Source: a candidate division TA06 bacterium (GTDB taxonomy: Bacteria > Hydrothermota > DG-26 > E44-bin18 > JADFOU01). From it: DNA of 35,219 nucleotides. A program made the position numbers and the translations under genes. The stretch's first letter is position 1; every line of letters begins with the position of its first letter. The DNA lies in NCBI GenBank assembly GCA_022562655.1, contig JADFOU010000001.1, positions 392-35,610 on the forward strand, read 5' to 3'. Positions 7,039 to 15,469 of this stretch are shown piece after piece. The notes beneath the pieces are model-generated. The model made no database searches. It worked only from the letters and a program-made list of their open reading frames with translations, and was not told the DNA's origin.

Positions 7039-8112
7039 TTACTGAGAATTTGACTCGTGAGATTTTTTAATTTCATCTAAAAGGGCAGGGATCAGCTGGT
7101 CCTCGGGCAGGGTGCGGAGGATCTTACCGTCCTTCATGATCAACCCTTTGTCTTTCCCACCTACAATGGCAAAATCTGCCTCTTGGGCCTCACCAGGTCC
7201 ATTCACCACACACCCCATTACAGCAACCCGGACAGGTTTCTCCATTGTCTTCAAGGCTTCCTCCACTTGCTGGGTCAGTCCAATGAGATCCACTTCTACC
7301 CGACCACAGGAGGGACAGGCTATCAAAATGGGTCCCCGTTCTCGTAAATTTAAAGACTTCAGGATCTCAAAACCCACCCGAACTTCTTCGACGGGGTCAG
7401 TTGTAAGAGAGATCCTTATGGTATCCCCGATCCCCTGGGCAAGGAGGTAGCCGATTCCCACAGAAGATTTGATGATCCCGGTAGCGGGTGGACCGGATTC
7501 TGTAATCCCCAGATGGAGGGGATAGTCCGTTTTCTCGCTCATCAGGGAATAGGCCTCGATGGCTCTCGGGACATCAGAAGCCTTCAAGGAGAGGACAAGA
7601 TCTTCAAGACCCATGGATTCGAGAGTATGAATCTTCTCTAAGGCTGATTCCACCATCCCTTCAGGGGTTATCCCTCCATATTTTTCAATGAGGCGCTTCT
7701 CCAAGGATCCCGAATTGACCCCAATCCGAACAGGAAGTTGATGCATCTTCACTGCATCCACAACTGCCCTCACCCGATCCTCTCCCCCGATGTTTCCGGG
7801 ATTGATTCGAATTTTGTCGGCCCCATTTTCACAGGCGAGGATCGCAAGGCGATAGTGAAAATGGATGTCTGCAACGAGAGGGATATGAATCTTTTCTTTA
7901 ATCGCTGGAAGGGCACGAGCCGCCTTCTCATCGGGCACTGCCACCCGGACAATCTCACACCCTGCGTTCTCTAATTGAAGAATCTGGGCAACCGTAGCCT
8001 CCACATCCCGAGTGTCCGTTGTGCACATCGACTGGACACGAATGGGGTTGTCCCCTCCAATCTTGACCCCACCAATATTGACCTCTTTTGTCTTTTTTCT
8101 TTTCAAAACCAT
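7039..8112 (-). CDS. ispG: 4-hydroxy-3-methylbut-2-enyl-diphosphate synthase IspG (GcpE)
   Basis: A 357-residue protein of the short bacterial type. It converts MEcPP to HMBPP, the penultimate step of the MEP isoprenoid pathway, using a 4Fe-4S cluster and an external electron donor. The TIM-barrel half carries RVQSMCTTDTRDVEAT and LVADIHFHYRLA. The C-terminal half holds the cluster ligands in ACPSCGR (two Cys) and MGCVVNGPGEA (third Cys, with the Glu ligand). The start at 8112 has AAGGAG six bases upstream. It follows dxs after only 41 bases, so two MEP-pathway enzymes are coupled. Confidence 0.97.
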   Translation of the reverse strand: MVLKRKKTKEVNIGGVKIGGDNPIRVQSMCTTDTRDVEATVAQILQLENAGCEIVRVAVPDEKAARALPAIKEKIHIPLVADIHFHYRLAILACENGADKIRINPGNIGGEDRVRAVVDAVKMHQLPVRIGVNSGSLEKRLIEKYGGITPEGMVESALEKIHTLESMGLEDLVLSLKASDVPRAIEAYSLMSEKTDYPLHLGITESGPPATGIIKSSVGIGYLLAQGIGDTIRISLTTDPVEEVRVGFEILKSLNLRERGPILIACPSCGRVEVDLIGLTQQVEEALKTMEKPVRVAVMGCVVNGPGEAQEADFAIVGGKDKGLIMKDGKILRTLPEDQLIPALLDEIKKSHESNSQ

Positions 8113-8153
8113 GAAATCTCCTTGTACGACAGACTTCGATATCTGTCCTCCGA

Positions 8154-10073
8154 TTACTGAATAGATGGGACAAGAATCTTACTATCTGCAACCATCAACT
8201 TTTCTTCAACCGTATTTGCGATCTTATTGGATGAGAGACCAACCAGATCCAGGAGAAGCTCCCGGGGTCCGTGATCAACAAAGCGATCTGGTATTCCCAG
8301 ATGATGAAGACTGTTCCTCTGGATATGGCGGGCTTTGAGAAAATTGGCTACCGCGCATCCAAAACCTCCCTGTAAGACATTCTCCTCAATGGTAAGGATG
8401 GATGGATACCGGTTTGCAAGGTCGAGTAACTGTTCTTCATCCAAGGGTTTCACGAATCGGCAATTGACCAACCCCGGATAGACCCCCTTCTCTCTGAGGC
8501 TCTGACACGCACTCCGAGCTATTTCGACCATTGATCCGACGGCAAGTATCACCAAGTCTTCTCCTTGCTCCAACTCCTCCCAGGAACCGATCTTAATGGG
8601 TTGAAAATGAATCTTCGTTGAGAGCCGTATAGCCGAATCCTTCGGATAACGGATGACAAAAGGACCCCTCTCATAGGAAATGGCTGTATGAAGAAGGTTT
8701 CTCAATTCATCTCCATCCTTCGGGGCGGAGAGGATCATCCCGGGAAGGCAGGAGAGGTAGGAAAGGTCGAAAACCCCGTGATGGGTGGGCCCATCGGGCC
8801 CGACCAGCCCCGCCCGATCGAGACAGAAGACAACAGGGAGATTCTGGAGGGCGATATCATGGAGGATTTGATCAAAACTTCGCTGGAGAAAGGTGGAGTA
8901 TATGGCTGCCACCGGACGGAGCCCATTGGCAGCCAATCCTCCAGAGAAGGTTACGGCATAGGACTCTGCAATCCCTACATCGAAGAACCGATCGGGATAC
9001 TTCTTTTCAAATTTGACAAGCCCCGTTCCTTCCGCCATTGCCGCCGTGATGACACATACACGAGAGTTCTTCTCTGCCATTTTTATGAGGGCATCCACAA
9101 GGACTTCACTGTAAGAAGGCACCGTTTTTTGCTTAAGGGTGGCTTTGGGTTTCACTGCCCCCTTTAATGCATAAAATTTTACCGGATCCTTCTCCGCATC
9201 CTTCACCCCTTTCCCTTTCACGGTGAGGACATGAAGAAGGTTGGGTCCCCTCAATCTCTTGAGCCGCTTCAAGATGGAGACGAGTTCTTTCAAATCATTG
9301 CCATCGATGGGACCAAAATATCGGAAGCCCAATTCTTCAAATAGCATTCCGGGAACCAGGAATCCCTTGAGGCTCTCTTCTGCGCGATGAACCCACGCCC
9401 TCACCGTCTCCTTTCCCCCCGGCATTTTTTCAGTAAGTTTCCAGATCTCCTTCTTGAACCGATTATAAATGGGGTTGGTCGTGAGACCTGTGAGATATTG
9501 GGAGATAGCCCCCACATTGGGGGATATGGCCATTCGGTTGTCATTGAGGATGACGAGGATATCGGTTTTTTGGGCACCGGCATTGTTAAGCCCTTCATAG
9601 GCAAGACCACCCGTCAAGGCTCCATCCCCAATGACAGTGACAACTTTATAATTTTCCTCCTTGAGATCTCTCGCCACGGCGAAACCCATTGCTGCAGCAA
9701 TGGCGGTAGAGGCATGTCCTGCTCCGAAGGTATCATAAGGGCTTTCCTCCCGTTTTAAGAAGCCACTGATCCCCCCAAACTGGCGGATCCTCTGAAACGC
9801 CTCCTTTCTCCCAGTAATGATTTTATGAAAGTAGGCCTGATGTCCAATATCCCACACCAGGATATCCCTCGGGGTGTCGTAGACAGAATGGAGGGCAAGG
9901 GTGAGTTCTACCACACCCAGGTTGGGGGCGAAGTGCCCTCCCGTCTCTTTGACGATGGGAACCATGTACTCCCTCAAGTCCCCGGCAAGTTGTTCCAGTT
10001 CCTTGGTGGAAAGCCCCTTCAGATCTTTCGGGGTCTCAACTCGATCGAGAACTGAGAATTTTGATTTTTTCAT
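8154..10073 (-). CDS. dxs: 1-deoxy-D-xylulose-5-phosphate synthase
   Basis: A full-length 639-residue DXS, which condenses pyruvate and glyceraldehyde 3-phosphate on thiamine diphosphate, the first step of the MEP pathway and a branch point to thiamine and PLP. Visible motifs: GGHFAPNLG (His47), DIGHQAY, the GDG motif at 149-151 with the Asn of ILNDNRMAIS, the second-half DVGIAESYAV with the catalytic Glu, and the DRAGLVGPDGPTHHG loop. AAAGGG precedes the ATG at 10073 by eight bases, and the acyl-CoA dehydrogenase frame ends 18 bases upstream. It forms an operon with ispG. Confidence 0.97.
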   Translation of the reverse strand: MKKSKFSVLDRVETPKDLKGLSTKELEQLAGDLREYMVPIVKETGGHFAPNLGVVELTLALHSVYDTPRDILVWDIGHQAYFHKIITGRKEAFQRIRQFGGISGFLKREESPYDTFGAGHASTAIAAAMGFAVARDLKEENYKVVTVIGDGALTGGLAYEGLNNAGAQKTDILVILNDNRMAISPNVGAISQYLTGLTTNPIYNRFKKEIWKLTEKMPGGKETVRAWVHRAEESLKGFLVPGMLFEELGFRYFGPIDGNDLKELVSILKRLKRLRGPNLLHVLTVKGKGVKDAEKDPVKFYALKGAVKPKATLKQKTVPSYSEVLVDALIKMAEKNSRVCVITAAMAEGTGLVKFEKKYPDRFFDVGIAESYAVTFSGGLAANGLRPVAAIYSTFLQRSFDQILHDIALQNLPVVFCLDRAGLVGPDGPTHHGVFDLSYLSCLPGMILSAPKDGDELRNLLHTAISYERGPFVIRYPKDSAIRLSTKIHFQPIKIGSWEELEQGEDLVILAVGSMVEIARSACQSLREKGVYPGLVNCRFVKPLDEEQLLDLANRYPSILTIEENVLQGGFGCAVANFLKARHIQRNSLHHLGIPDRFVDHGPRELLLDLVGLSSNKIANTVEEKLMVADSKILVPSIQ

Positions 10074-10091
10074 TCGGTATTCCCTTTTCTC

Positions 10092-11244
10092 CTACTCACT
10101 ATTCTTAATGATCTCATTTGCTATGACGATCCGTTGAATCTCGCTTGTCCCCTCACCGATCTCGCAAACCTTTGCATCCCTCATATATCGCTCTACAGGA
10201 TAATCTTTGATATAGCCATATCCACCAAAGATCTGGACGGCTTTCGTGGTTACCCGCATTGCCAATTCTGAGTTGTAGAGTTTCGCCATGGAGGCTTCCT
10301 TCCGGAAGGGCTTACCTTGATCCTTAAGGCGAGCCGCTTCATAGACGAGATGTCGTCCGCATTCGATCTCTGTCGCCATATTCGCCAGCATAAACCGGAT
10401 CGCCTGAAATCGGTTGATCGGCTCTCCAAACTGCCTCCTCTCGGAAGAGTATTGCAAAGCGGCTTCATAAGCAGTTTCTGCAATCCCGAGAGAGAGGGCA
10501 GCAATACTGATCCGTCCATGGTCGAGACCTACAAGGGTCTGTTCAAATCCCCTTCCTTCCTGACCCAATAGGTTTTCCTTCGGAACTTTTACATTTTCAA
10601 AGACGAGGGAACGGGTGTCGGAAGCCCTCCACCCCATCTTGTCCTCCGCCTTCCCTACTTGAAACCCCTCCATCTCTTTCTCTAAAATAAAGATGCTGAG
10701 TGCCACCCGATTCGGGTGCTCCTTTTCACTTTCAGTCACGGCGGTAATGACAATGACATCTGCAACACCCCCATTGGTAGAGAAGTTCTTGCTTCCATTG
10801 AGGAGGTAGCGGCGGGCTTTGGCGAACCGCTCTTGTCGAGATCCCTTTTAAGTCCGAACCAGCTCCAGGTTCCGTAAGGGCAACAGCCCCTATCTTCTCC
10901 CCCTTCGACATAGGAACCAAATACTTCTCCTTCTGTTCCTCCGTCCCGAAGAGGTATATAGGACCCGCGGAATTGGAAGTATGGGTCGCCACAGTGACAG
11001 CGGTGGAGGCACATCCCTTTGCCAATTCCTCGATGACCAGAGCATAACTGAAATAATCCAAACCTGTACCGCCGTATTTCTCCGGAACAGGGATCCCCAG
11101 GAACCCCAGTTCCCCCAATTTCCGGATATTCTCCATGGGAAACTGGCAGGTCTGATCAATCTCAGCGGCGATGGGAGCCACCTCTTTCTGGACGAACTCC
11201 CTCGCCATCCTCTGGATCATCTTTTGATCTTCAGTCAGTTCCAT
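10092..11244 (-). pseudogene. Acyl-CoA dehydrogenase, one-base frameshift
   Basis: Two frames make one enzyme. The N-terminal part (10732-11244) reads MELTEDQKMIQRMAREFVQK through ALTEPGAGSDLKGISTRA, then goes out of frame. The C-terminal part (from about 10815 down to 10092) reads YLLNGSKNFSTNGG on to IGEGTSEIQR, with the catalytic Glu in EGT. From GSD to the YxxNG Tyr there are 46 bases where 45 are expected. Removing one base of the GGG at 10814-10816 restores GISTRAVRQSRRYLLNG and a 383-residue protein, the normal family length. The FAD and substrate motifs of both parts are intact, so this is either a very recent inactivation or a sequencing/assembly error. Substrate class cannot be read. 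No Shine-Dalgarno is visible at 11244. Confidence 0.85.
10700..10726. repeat. Dispersed palindromic repeat, copy 1 (inside coding sequence)
   Basis: GTGC-n-ACCCGATTCGGGT-n-CTCCTTTT, a 27-base match with two differences to 20202-20228. The core ACCCGATTCGGGT is palindromic. Here it lies within the acyl-CoA dehydrogenase frame and encodes EKEHPNRVAL, where I recall the family as about three residues shorter. Confidence 0.7.
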
Positions 11245-11251
11245 GACACAT

Positions 11252-11311
11252 CGGTTAAATGGTAACGGGTGAGTGGTTAAATTTAAACATTTAACTATTT
11301 AACCAATTACT
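11252..11311. repeat. Octamer array with inversion, peptidase-acyl-CoA dehydrogenase gap
   Basis: Degenerate GGTTAAAT-type units on the left (11252-11285) and inverted ATTTAACC-type units on the right fill the gap between the peroxiredoxin stop and the acyl-CoA dehydrogenase start. They can fold into an AT-rich hairpin. Confidence 0.65.
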
Positions 11312-11315
11312 ATTC

Positions 11316-11768
11316 TTACAGGTTTTCCAGTATCTTCAACACTTCCTCCGTATGTTCATCTACTTGAACATTGGGGAAGATGTGGCGAAGAATACCATTC
11401 TTGTCAATGATAAAGGTAACCCGTTTGTCCCATCCCTTCTCACTGAGAACTCCATAGCGTTTGCTCACCTCTTTCTCTTCATCACTCAAAAGGGTGAAGT
11501 TGAGGTTGTATTTCTCCTTAAACTTCTCGTGAGAGTCTAGACCGTCCACACTCACCCCCAAAATTTCAGTATTGAGTGCTTCAATCCTTGAGAGATTATC
11601 CCGGAAACTGCAAGCCTCTTTCGTACATCCAGGCGTATCGTCCATTGGATAGAAGTATAGAACTACATTTTTCTTTCCCTGAAAATCCTTGAGGCTCACG
11701 TCCCGACCGCCAATGGTTTTGAGTGTAAAATCCGGTGCCGGCTTTCCCACTTCTAACAAATCACTCAT
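11316..11768 (-). CDS. bcp: Peroxiredoxin, BCP (thioredoxin-dependent thiol peroxidase) type, from internal start
   Basis: The segment after the internal ATG at 11768 is a full 150-residue BCP/AhpC-TSA peroxiredoxin with its own strong ribosome site (AAGGAG, eight-base spacing). The peroxidatic Cys48 is in DDTPGCTKEACSF, with the resolving Cys53 five residues on. It would reduce hydrogen or organic peroxides with thioredoxin. It is closely related to the peroxiredoxin at 21987-22421 (shared VLYFYP, DxTPGCTKEAC, ILGVSVDG, FIID). Because no stop separates it from the upstream M28-PDZ frame, it may exist as a cytoplasmic protein, as the tail of the exported protein, or both. Confidence 0.75.
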   Translation of the reverse strand: MSDLLEVGKPAPDFTLKTIGGRDVSLKDFQGKKNVVLYFYPMDDTPGCTKEACSFRDNLSRIEALNTEILGVSVDGLDSHEKFKEKYNLNFTLLSDEEKEVSKRYGVLSEKGWDKRVTFIIDKNGILRHIFPNVQVDEHTEEVLKILENL

Positions 11769-13712
11769 CTCGTCTTCTCCTTTTTCTTTCTCTTCAGATT
11801 CTCTCACCGGTTCTCCACCTCCCCTTTTCCCTAAGGTTGCCTTTAAGGCGATCTCTCCTCTCTCCCTCAAAACGAGAAGATCCACCGCATCCCCAGATTT
11901 CTTTGAACGAAGTGCATAAGTTAAATCATAAAGATCCTTGATCCCCTTCCCATCAAATTTTATGATCACATCTTCTCCCTGCAGCCCTGCCTTCTCTGCC
12001 GGGCTTCCTGCACGTACGCCGGTTATTCTCACCCCCTCATCCTCAAACCCAAATTCAGGAATCACTCCGAGATAAGCTCCATACCCTCTCCCTCCTCCCA
12101 TACTCCTCCTTGGCGCAGAGGCAACCTCAACATAAGTGGGAGGCTCAGAAGACCTTTGAATGGATTGAATGGTGCGATAGACCAATTGGGTCACCCGTTT
12201 GAGACCCCGAGTATTAATCTTCTCCCAATCATCGGAGGGTCTATGGTAGTCCTTATGGACGCCGGTGAAGAAGAAGAGGACGGGGATCTTTTTGGAATAA
12301 AAAGAAGTGTGGTCACTGGGTCCATAGCCATCATCGTGATAGGAGATGTCGAACTTCGCCTTCCGATTCAACCGTTTCAGGGTATTTTTCCACCCTTTCC
12401 CTGTTTCCACCCCGCTCACCATCAATTTATTGTTTTTGCTCCTACCGATCATATCCATATTGATCATGCCAATGGTCTCTTCCAGAGGAAGAGGAGGGTT
12501 GTTCACATAATGGTTAGACCCCAGAAGACCCAACTCCTCGCCGGTAAAAGCAACGAAGACGATGTTTCGTCTCAGACGGCTCTTTTGCAGAGCAAAGGCT
12601 TCCGCCAGTTCAAGAAGCCCCGCAGTTCCGGATGCGTTATCATCGGCGCCATTGTGTATCTCTGACCGATCTGGATCCAAACTCCCCGATCCTCCATAGC
12701 CCAGGTGGTCGTAATGGGCTCCCACGACAATCGTTTCATGAGAATTTCTTCCTTCCAAATAACCCACCACATTCCGAGCCTTCTTCTTCTCACGGACCAG
12801 ATCCACATAAGCCTTCACTTCCACTCCTACCATCGAAAAGGATTCTGGCTTTAGATCTTGATCGATCTTTGATTGAATCTCTTTTAAATCTTTCCCTTGC
12901 TTTTTCAACATCTCTTCAAGAAAGGAACGCTTCAAATGAAAGGCTGGAATCCCAGCATCTCTGGTTCCTGCATACCCAAGCCTCACAAGCTCATCCTCCT
13001 CATCCAAATGATTGTTTGGGTCATTGACCAGGAACAACCCAATAGCTCCATGATGCCGGGCGTTGATCACTTTGTCTCGGAGACCTGCATAACGTGTGAA
13101 ACCAGTGCCTCGAAATACGGAATTCTCATCTTTCTCTTGGGGTTCGTGACGGAGGATTACAACGATCTTTCCATCGACCTCTATGTCCGCATAATCATCA
13201 TAATGATATTCCTCTGCCGTAATTCCATATCCACAAAATACCATTTCCCCTTCCAACTCTCCTGAAGAAGAGAATCCAAAGGGAATGTAATCTTCTTCAA
13301 GTTTAAGTGCGGGATGCGGAGTGCGGGATTCGGAATGCACAAACTCTAAGGAGTTCTCTTCCCCGAGGTGGACACCGGAGACAACCTCTAAAAACTGGAA
13401 GTAGGTTCCGTCGTCACCCTGGGGAGAGAGTCCGTATTTTTCAAACTCCTTTGCAATATACTCCCCTGCCTTCCACTCCCCCTCTTCCCCTGCCCTCCGG
13501 CCTTCCAGTTCATCACTGGCTAAATACTGTATGTGCCTCAATAAATCCTCCGAGTGAATGCTCCGGAGCCCCTTTGTCTGAGAGGGAGTAGCGGCATAGG
13601 ACAATGATCCGCCTAAGGCGGATAAAATGACAAAGGCAGACATTAGACTTTGGACTTTGGACTTTAGTCTACAGTCTACAGTCAATAGTCTATGGTCTAT
13701 TGCATTTGTCAT
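11316..13712 (-). CDS. Exported M28-family aminopeptidase-PDZ protein fused in frame to a BCP-type peroxiredoxin
   Basis: One open frame of about 798 residues from the ATG at 13712 (alternatives 13784 and 13643; none has a good Shine-Dalgarno). Order: signal peptide (SAFVILSALGGSLSYA, about 25-40), PA-like insert (about 140-300), M28 zinc peptidase, PDZ (YLGVIPEFGF, then AGSPAEKAGLQGEDVIIKFD, about 545-630), then a complete peroxiredoxin. Counting from 13712, zinc ligands are His333 and Asp357, then the TGEELG Glu pair, Asp420 and His468, all present. An internal ATG at 11768 has AAGGAG eight bases upstream, so the peroxiredoxin is probably also, or only, made separately. The family is usually two independent genes; loss of a stop codon is the simplest explanation. 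Part of the N-terminal region is encoded by a heptamer array. Confidence 0.8.
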   Translation of the reverse strand: MTNAIDHRLLTVDCRLKSKVQSLMSAFVILSALGGSLSYAATPSQTKGLRSIHSEDLLRHIQYLASDELEGRRAGEEGEWKAGEYIAKEFEKYGLSPQGDDGTYFQFLEVVSGVHLGEENSLEFVHSESRTPHPALKLEEDYIPFGFSSSGELEGEMVFCGYGITAEEYHYDDYADIEVDGKIVVILRHEPQEKDENSVFRGTGFTRYAGLRDKVINARHHGAIGLFLVNDPNNHLDEEDELVRLGYAGTRDAGIPAFHLKRSFLEEMLKKQGKDLKEIQSKIDQDLKPESFSMVGVEVKAYVDLVREKKKARNVVGYLEGRNSHETIVVGAHYDHLGYGGSGSLDPDRSEIHNGADDNASGTAGLLELAEAFALQKSRLRRNIVFVAFTGEELGLLGSNHYVNNPPLPLEETIGMINMDMIGRSKNNKLMVSGVETGKGWKNTLKRLNRKAKFDISYHDDGYGPSDHTSFYSKKIPVLFFFTGVHKDYHRPSDDWEKINTRGLKRVTQLVYRTIQSIQRSSEPPTYVEVASAPRRSMGGGRGYGAYLGVIPEFGFEDEGVRITGVRAGSPAEKAGLQGEDVIIKFDGKGIKDLYDLTYALRSKKSGDAVDLLVLRERGEIALKATLGKRGGGEPVRESEEKEKGEDEMSDLLEVGKPAPDFTLKTIGGRDVSLKDFQGKKNVVLYFYPMDDTPGCTKEACSFRDNLSRIEALNTEILGVSVDGLDSHEKFKEKYNLNFTLLSDEEKEVSKRYGVLSEKGWDKRVTFIIDKNGILRHIFPNVQVDEHTEEVLKILENL
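13607..13623. repeat. Short palindrome ATCCGCCTAAGGCGGAT in coding sequence
   Basis: A perfect 17-base palindrome lying in the codons of the signal peptide core of the M28 protein (LSALGGSL). The same core TCCGCCTTAGGCGGA occurs at 19171-19185, and a decayed copy at 31387-31403. Confidence 0.7.
13642..13703. repeat. Heptamer array with orientation flip
   Basis: On the minus strand five units of the kind ATAGACT / GTAGACT are followed without a gap by AAAGTCC, AAAGTCC, AAAGTCT and AATGTCT. This is one of the cleanest arrays in the window. It lies inside the extended reading frame of the M28 peptidase and would encode its n-region (AIDHRLLTVDCRLKSKVQSL). Confidence 0.8.
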
Positions 13713-13773
13713 TTGATTATAAGTATGCCTCCGTGACTCAATAGCCAAATACCCCGATCGCAGGAGAATTTTG

Positions 13774-14349
13774 TCATTTGTCATTGATTCTCACAAATTC
13801 ATCCACAAAATACCGGTGGATTCGAACATCGGGAGTGAGTTCAGGATGAAATGTAGAGACTAAAATCCGCTCATTCTTCGACATCACAACCTCACCCTTA
13901 CACGTCGCCAGAGACTCCGTTCCTTCTCCAAGCCGTGTGATTTTAGGGGCACGGATGAAGACCATCCGAATCCCAGCACCATTTCCAAGAAAGGGAGCCT
14001 CTCCTTCTGCCTCAAAGGAGTGGATCTGCCTCCCATAAGCATTCCGCTTCACGGTGAGGTCAATGAGATTCAAGGTCTCTTTCTGGATCCCTTCAATTTC
14101 TTTTGCCAGAAGGATCATCCCGGCACAGGTGCCGAAGATGGGCTTTTCATATTCCTGGATCGCCTGGAAAAGACCATTCCACTGGAGAAGACTCCACAGC
14201 GTTGTGGTTTCCCCTCCAGGGAGAATCAATCCATCGCACTTATTTAAATCCTCGCAACTCTTCACCCGATGCGAATCAACCCCGATCTCTTTGAGTCGCT
14301 TCTCGTGCCGTTCAAAATCCCCTTGGAGGGCAAGGATACCGATAAGCAT
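13774..14349 (-). CDS. pdxT: Pyridoxal 5'-phosphate synthase glutaminase subunit PdxT
   Basis: A 191-residue class I glutamine amidotransferase from the ATG at 14349, which has AAGGAAG six bases upstream; an upstream ATG at 14370 is less likely. It hydrolyses glutamine and channels ammonia to PdxS. Motifs: IGILALQGDFERH at the start, GLILPGGETTT, the nucleophile Cys in FGTCAGMILLA, and the His/Glu pair in TFHPELT. It lies downstream of pdxS after a 202-base gap with repeats. Its stop codon overlaps the most upstream possible start of the M28 frame. Confidence 0.96.
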   Translation of the reverse strand: MLIGILALQGDFERHEKRLKEIGVDSHRVKSCEDLNKCDGLILPGGETTTLWSLLQWNGLFQAIQEYEKPIFGTCAGMILLAKEIEGIQKETLNLIDLTVKRNAYGRQIHSFEAEGEAPFLGNGAGIRMVFIRAPKITRLGEGTESLATCKGEVVMSKNERILVSTFHPELTPDVRIHRYFVDEFVRINDK

Positions 14350-14362
14350 TGAACTTCCTTTC

Positions 14363-14541
14363 AACCACAAGATTACACGAGATTAGAACAATAGTAGCAG
14401 TGGCAGTAGCAGTTGGTAGGACAATTTGTCAGTATATTTATCGAATTAATAATTGATTTAAACCACAAGATTAGTACGGATTGTATCAGGGTTTAAAGAA
14501 CTATAAGAAAATCTTGTGATAATCTGTGAAATCTCGTGGTT
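14363..14541. repeat. Intergenic repeats between pdxS and pdxT
   Basis: Two direct copies of AACCACAAGATT (14363 and 14461) and a facing region ending AATCTCGTGGTT (about 14510-14541) that contains AATCTTGTG and AATCTGTG units. The right-hand part is the inverted form of the left-hand units, so a long imperfect hairpin can form. GTAGCAGTGGCAGTAGCAG-like triplet repeats lie at 14393-14420. No open reading frame is convincing here. Confidence 0.6.
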
Positions 14542-14551
14542 ACTTTTTAGT

Positions 14552-15442
14552 TCACCATCCCCGGGTCTGGAGGAGTTTTTCGGGTTCGATCTCGGCAATG
14601 TCAAGCCCCTTCATGGGCTCTCCCAGCCCTCCAGAGACCCTTGCCAGAACTTCGGGATCATTGAAATGGGTTGTTGCCAAGACAATGGCACGAGCCCGCT
14701 TATCAGGATCGCTCGACTTGAAGATCCCGGATCCCACGAAGACGGATTCGGCACCCAGCTGCATCATCAGGGCGGCATCGGCCGGGGTAGCGATCCCACC
14801 GGCAGCGAAGTTGGGTACAGGCAGACTGCCTTTCTTGGCAACCCCCTTCACCAGTTCCAGTGGAACCCGATACTCTCGGGCTCTTTCCTTTAACCCCTTC
14901 TCGTCCATTTCTTGGAGTTCCCGGATCGCCTTGGTGACCGCCTTCATATGACGAACCGCCTCCACCACATTCCCACTCCCTGCCTCCCCCTTCGTTCGGA
15001 TCATCGCCGCACCTTCATCCACCCGTCGGAGGGCTTCACCCAGTTCTCTTGCCCCGCAGACAAAGGGAATCTTGAAAGGATGTTTTTGAATATGATGCTC
15101 CTCATCGGCAGGGGTCAAAACTTCACTCTCATCCATGAAGTCCACTTCCAAGGCTTCCAGTATCTGGGCCTCTACAAAGTGTCCGATCCGGCACTTCGCC
15201 ATGACCGGGATGGAGACACCCGCTTGAATGGCTTTGATCTTATCAGAATCTGCCATTCGGGCGACCCCACCCTCTTTCCGAATATCAGCCGGCACACGCT
15301 CCAAAGCCATCACCGCCACTGCCCCTGCTTTCTCCGCAATCCTCGCCTGCTCGACATCGATGACATCCATGATGACCCCACCTTTGAGCATCTCCGCCAA
15401 GCCGACCTTTACCCGAAAATTGTCACTATTGTTCTCACCCAT
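14552..15442 (-). CDS. pdxS: Pyridoxal 5'-phosphate synthase subunit PdxS
   Basis: A 296-residue TIM-barrel enzyme of the ribose-5-phosphate (DXP-independent) PLP pathway, very well conserved. It combines ribose 5-phosphate, glyceraldehyde 3-phosphate and ammonia from PdxT. Family segments are plain: GLAEMLKGGVIMDVIDVEQA, ERVPADIRKEGGVARM, the lysine in VMAKCRIGHFVEAQILE, IRTKGEAGSGNVVEAVRH and GAESVFVGSGIFKS. A strong TAGGAGG precedes the ATG at 15442. It starts 27 bases after lipB. PLP is thus made here without DXP, although Dxs is also encoded in the window. Confidence 0.98.
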   Translation of the reverse strand: MGENNSDNFRVKVGLAEMLKGGVIMDVIDVEQARIAEKAGAVAVMALERVPADIRKEGGVARMADSDKIKAIQAGVSIPVMAKCRIGHFVEAQILEALEVDFMDESEVLTPADEEHHIQKHPFKIPFVCGARELGEALRRVDEGAAMIRTKGEAGSGNVVEAVRHMKAVTKAIRELQEMDEKGLKERAREYRVPLELVKGVAKKGSLPVPNFAAGGIATPADAALMMQLGAESVFVGSGIFKSSDPDKRARAIVLATTHFNDPEVLARVSGGLGEPMKGLDIAEIEPEKLLQTRGW

Positions 15443-15469
15443 CTGAACCTCCTAAAAAACGTATAGATC

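Noticed and set aside
10725..10860. Programmed ribosomal frameshift in the acyl-CoA dehydrogenase
   Set aside because: There is no slippery heptamer or nearby stimulatory structure at the shift, and the family is not known to use one; a one-base indel is simpler.
14371..14551. Riboswitch or small RNA upstream of pdxT
   Set aside because: The inverted repeats look like dispersed repeat units; no conserved riboswitch core was recognised.
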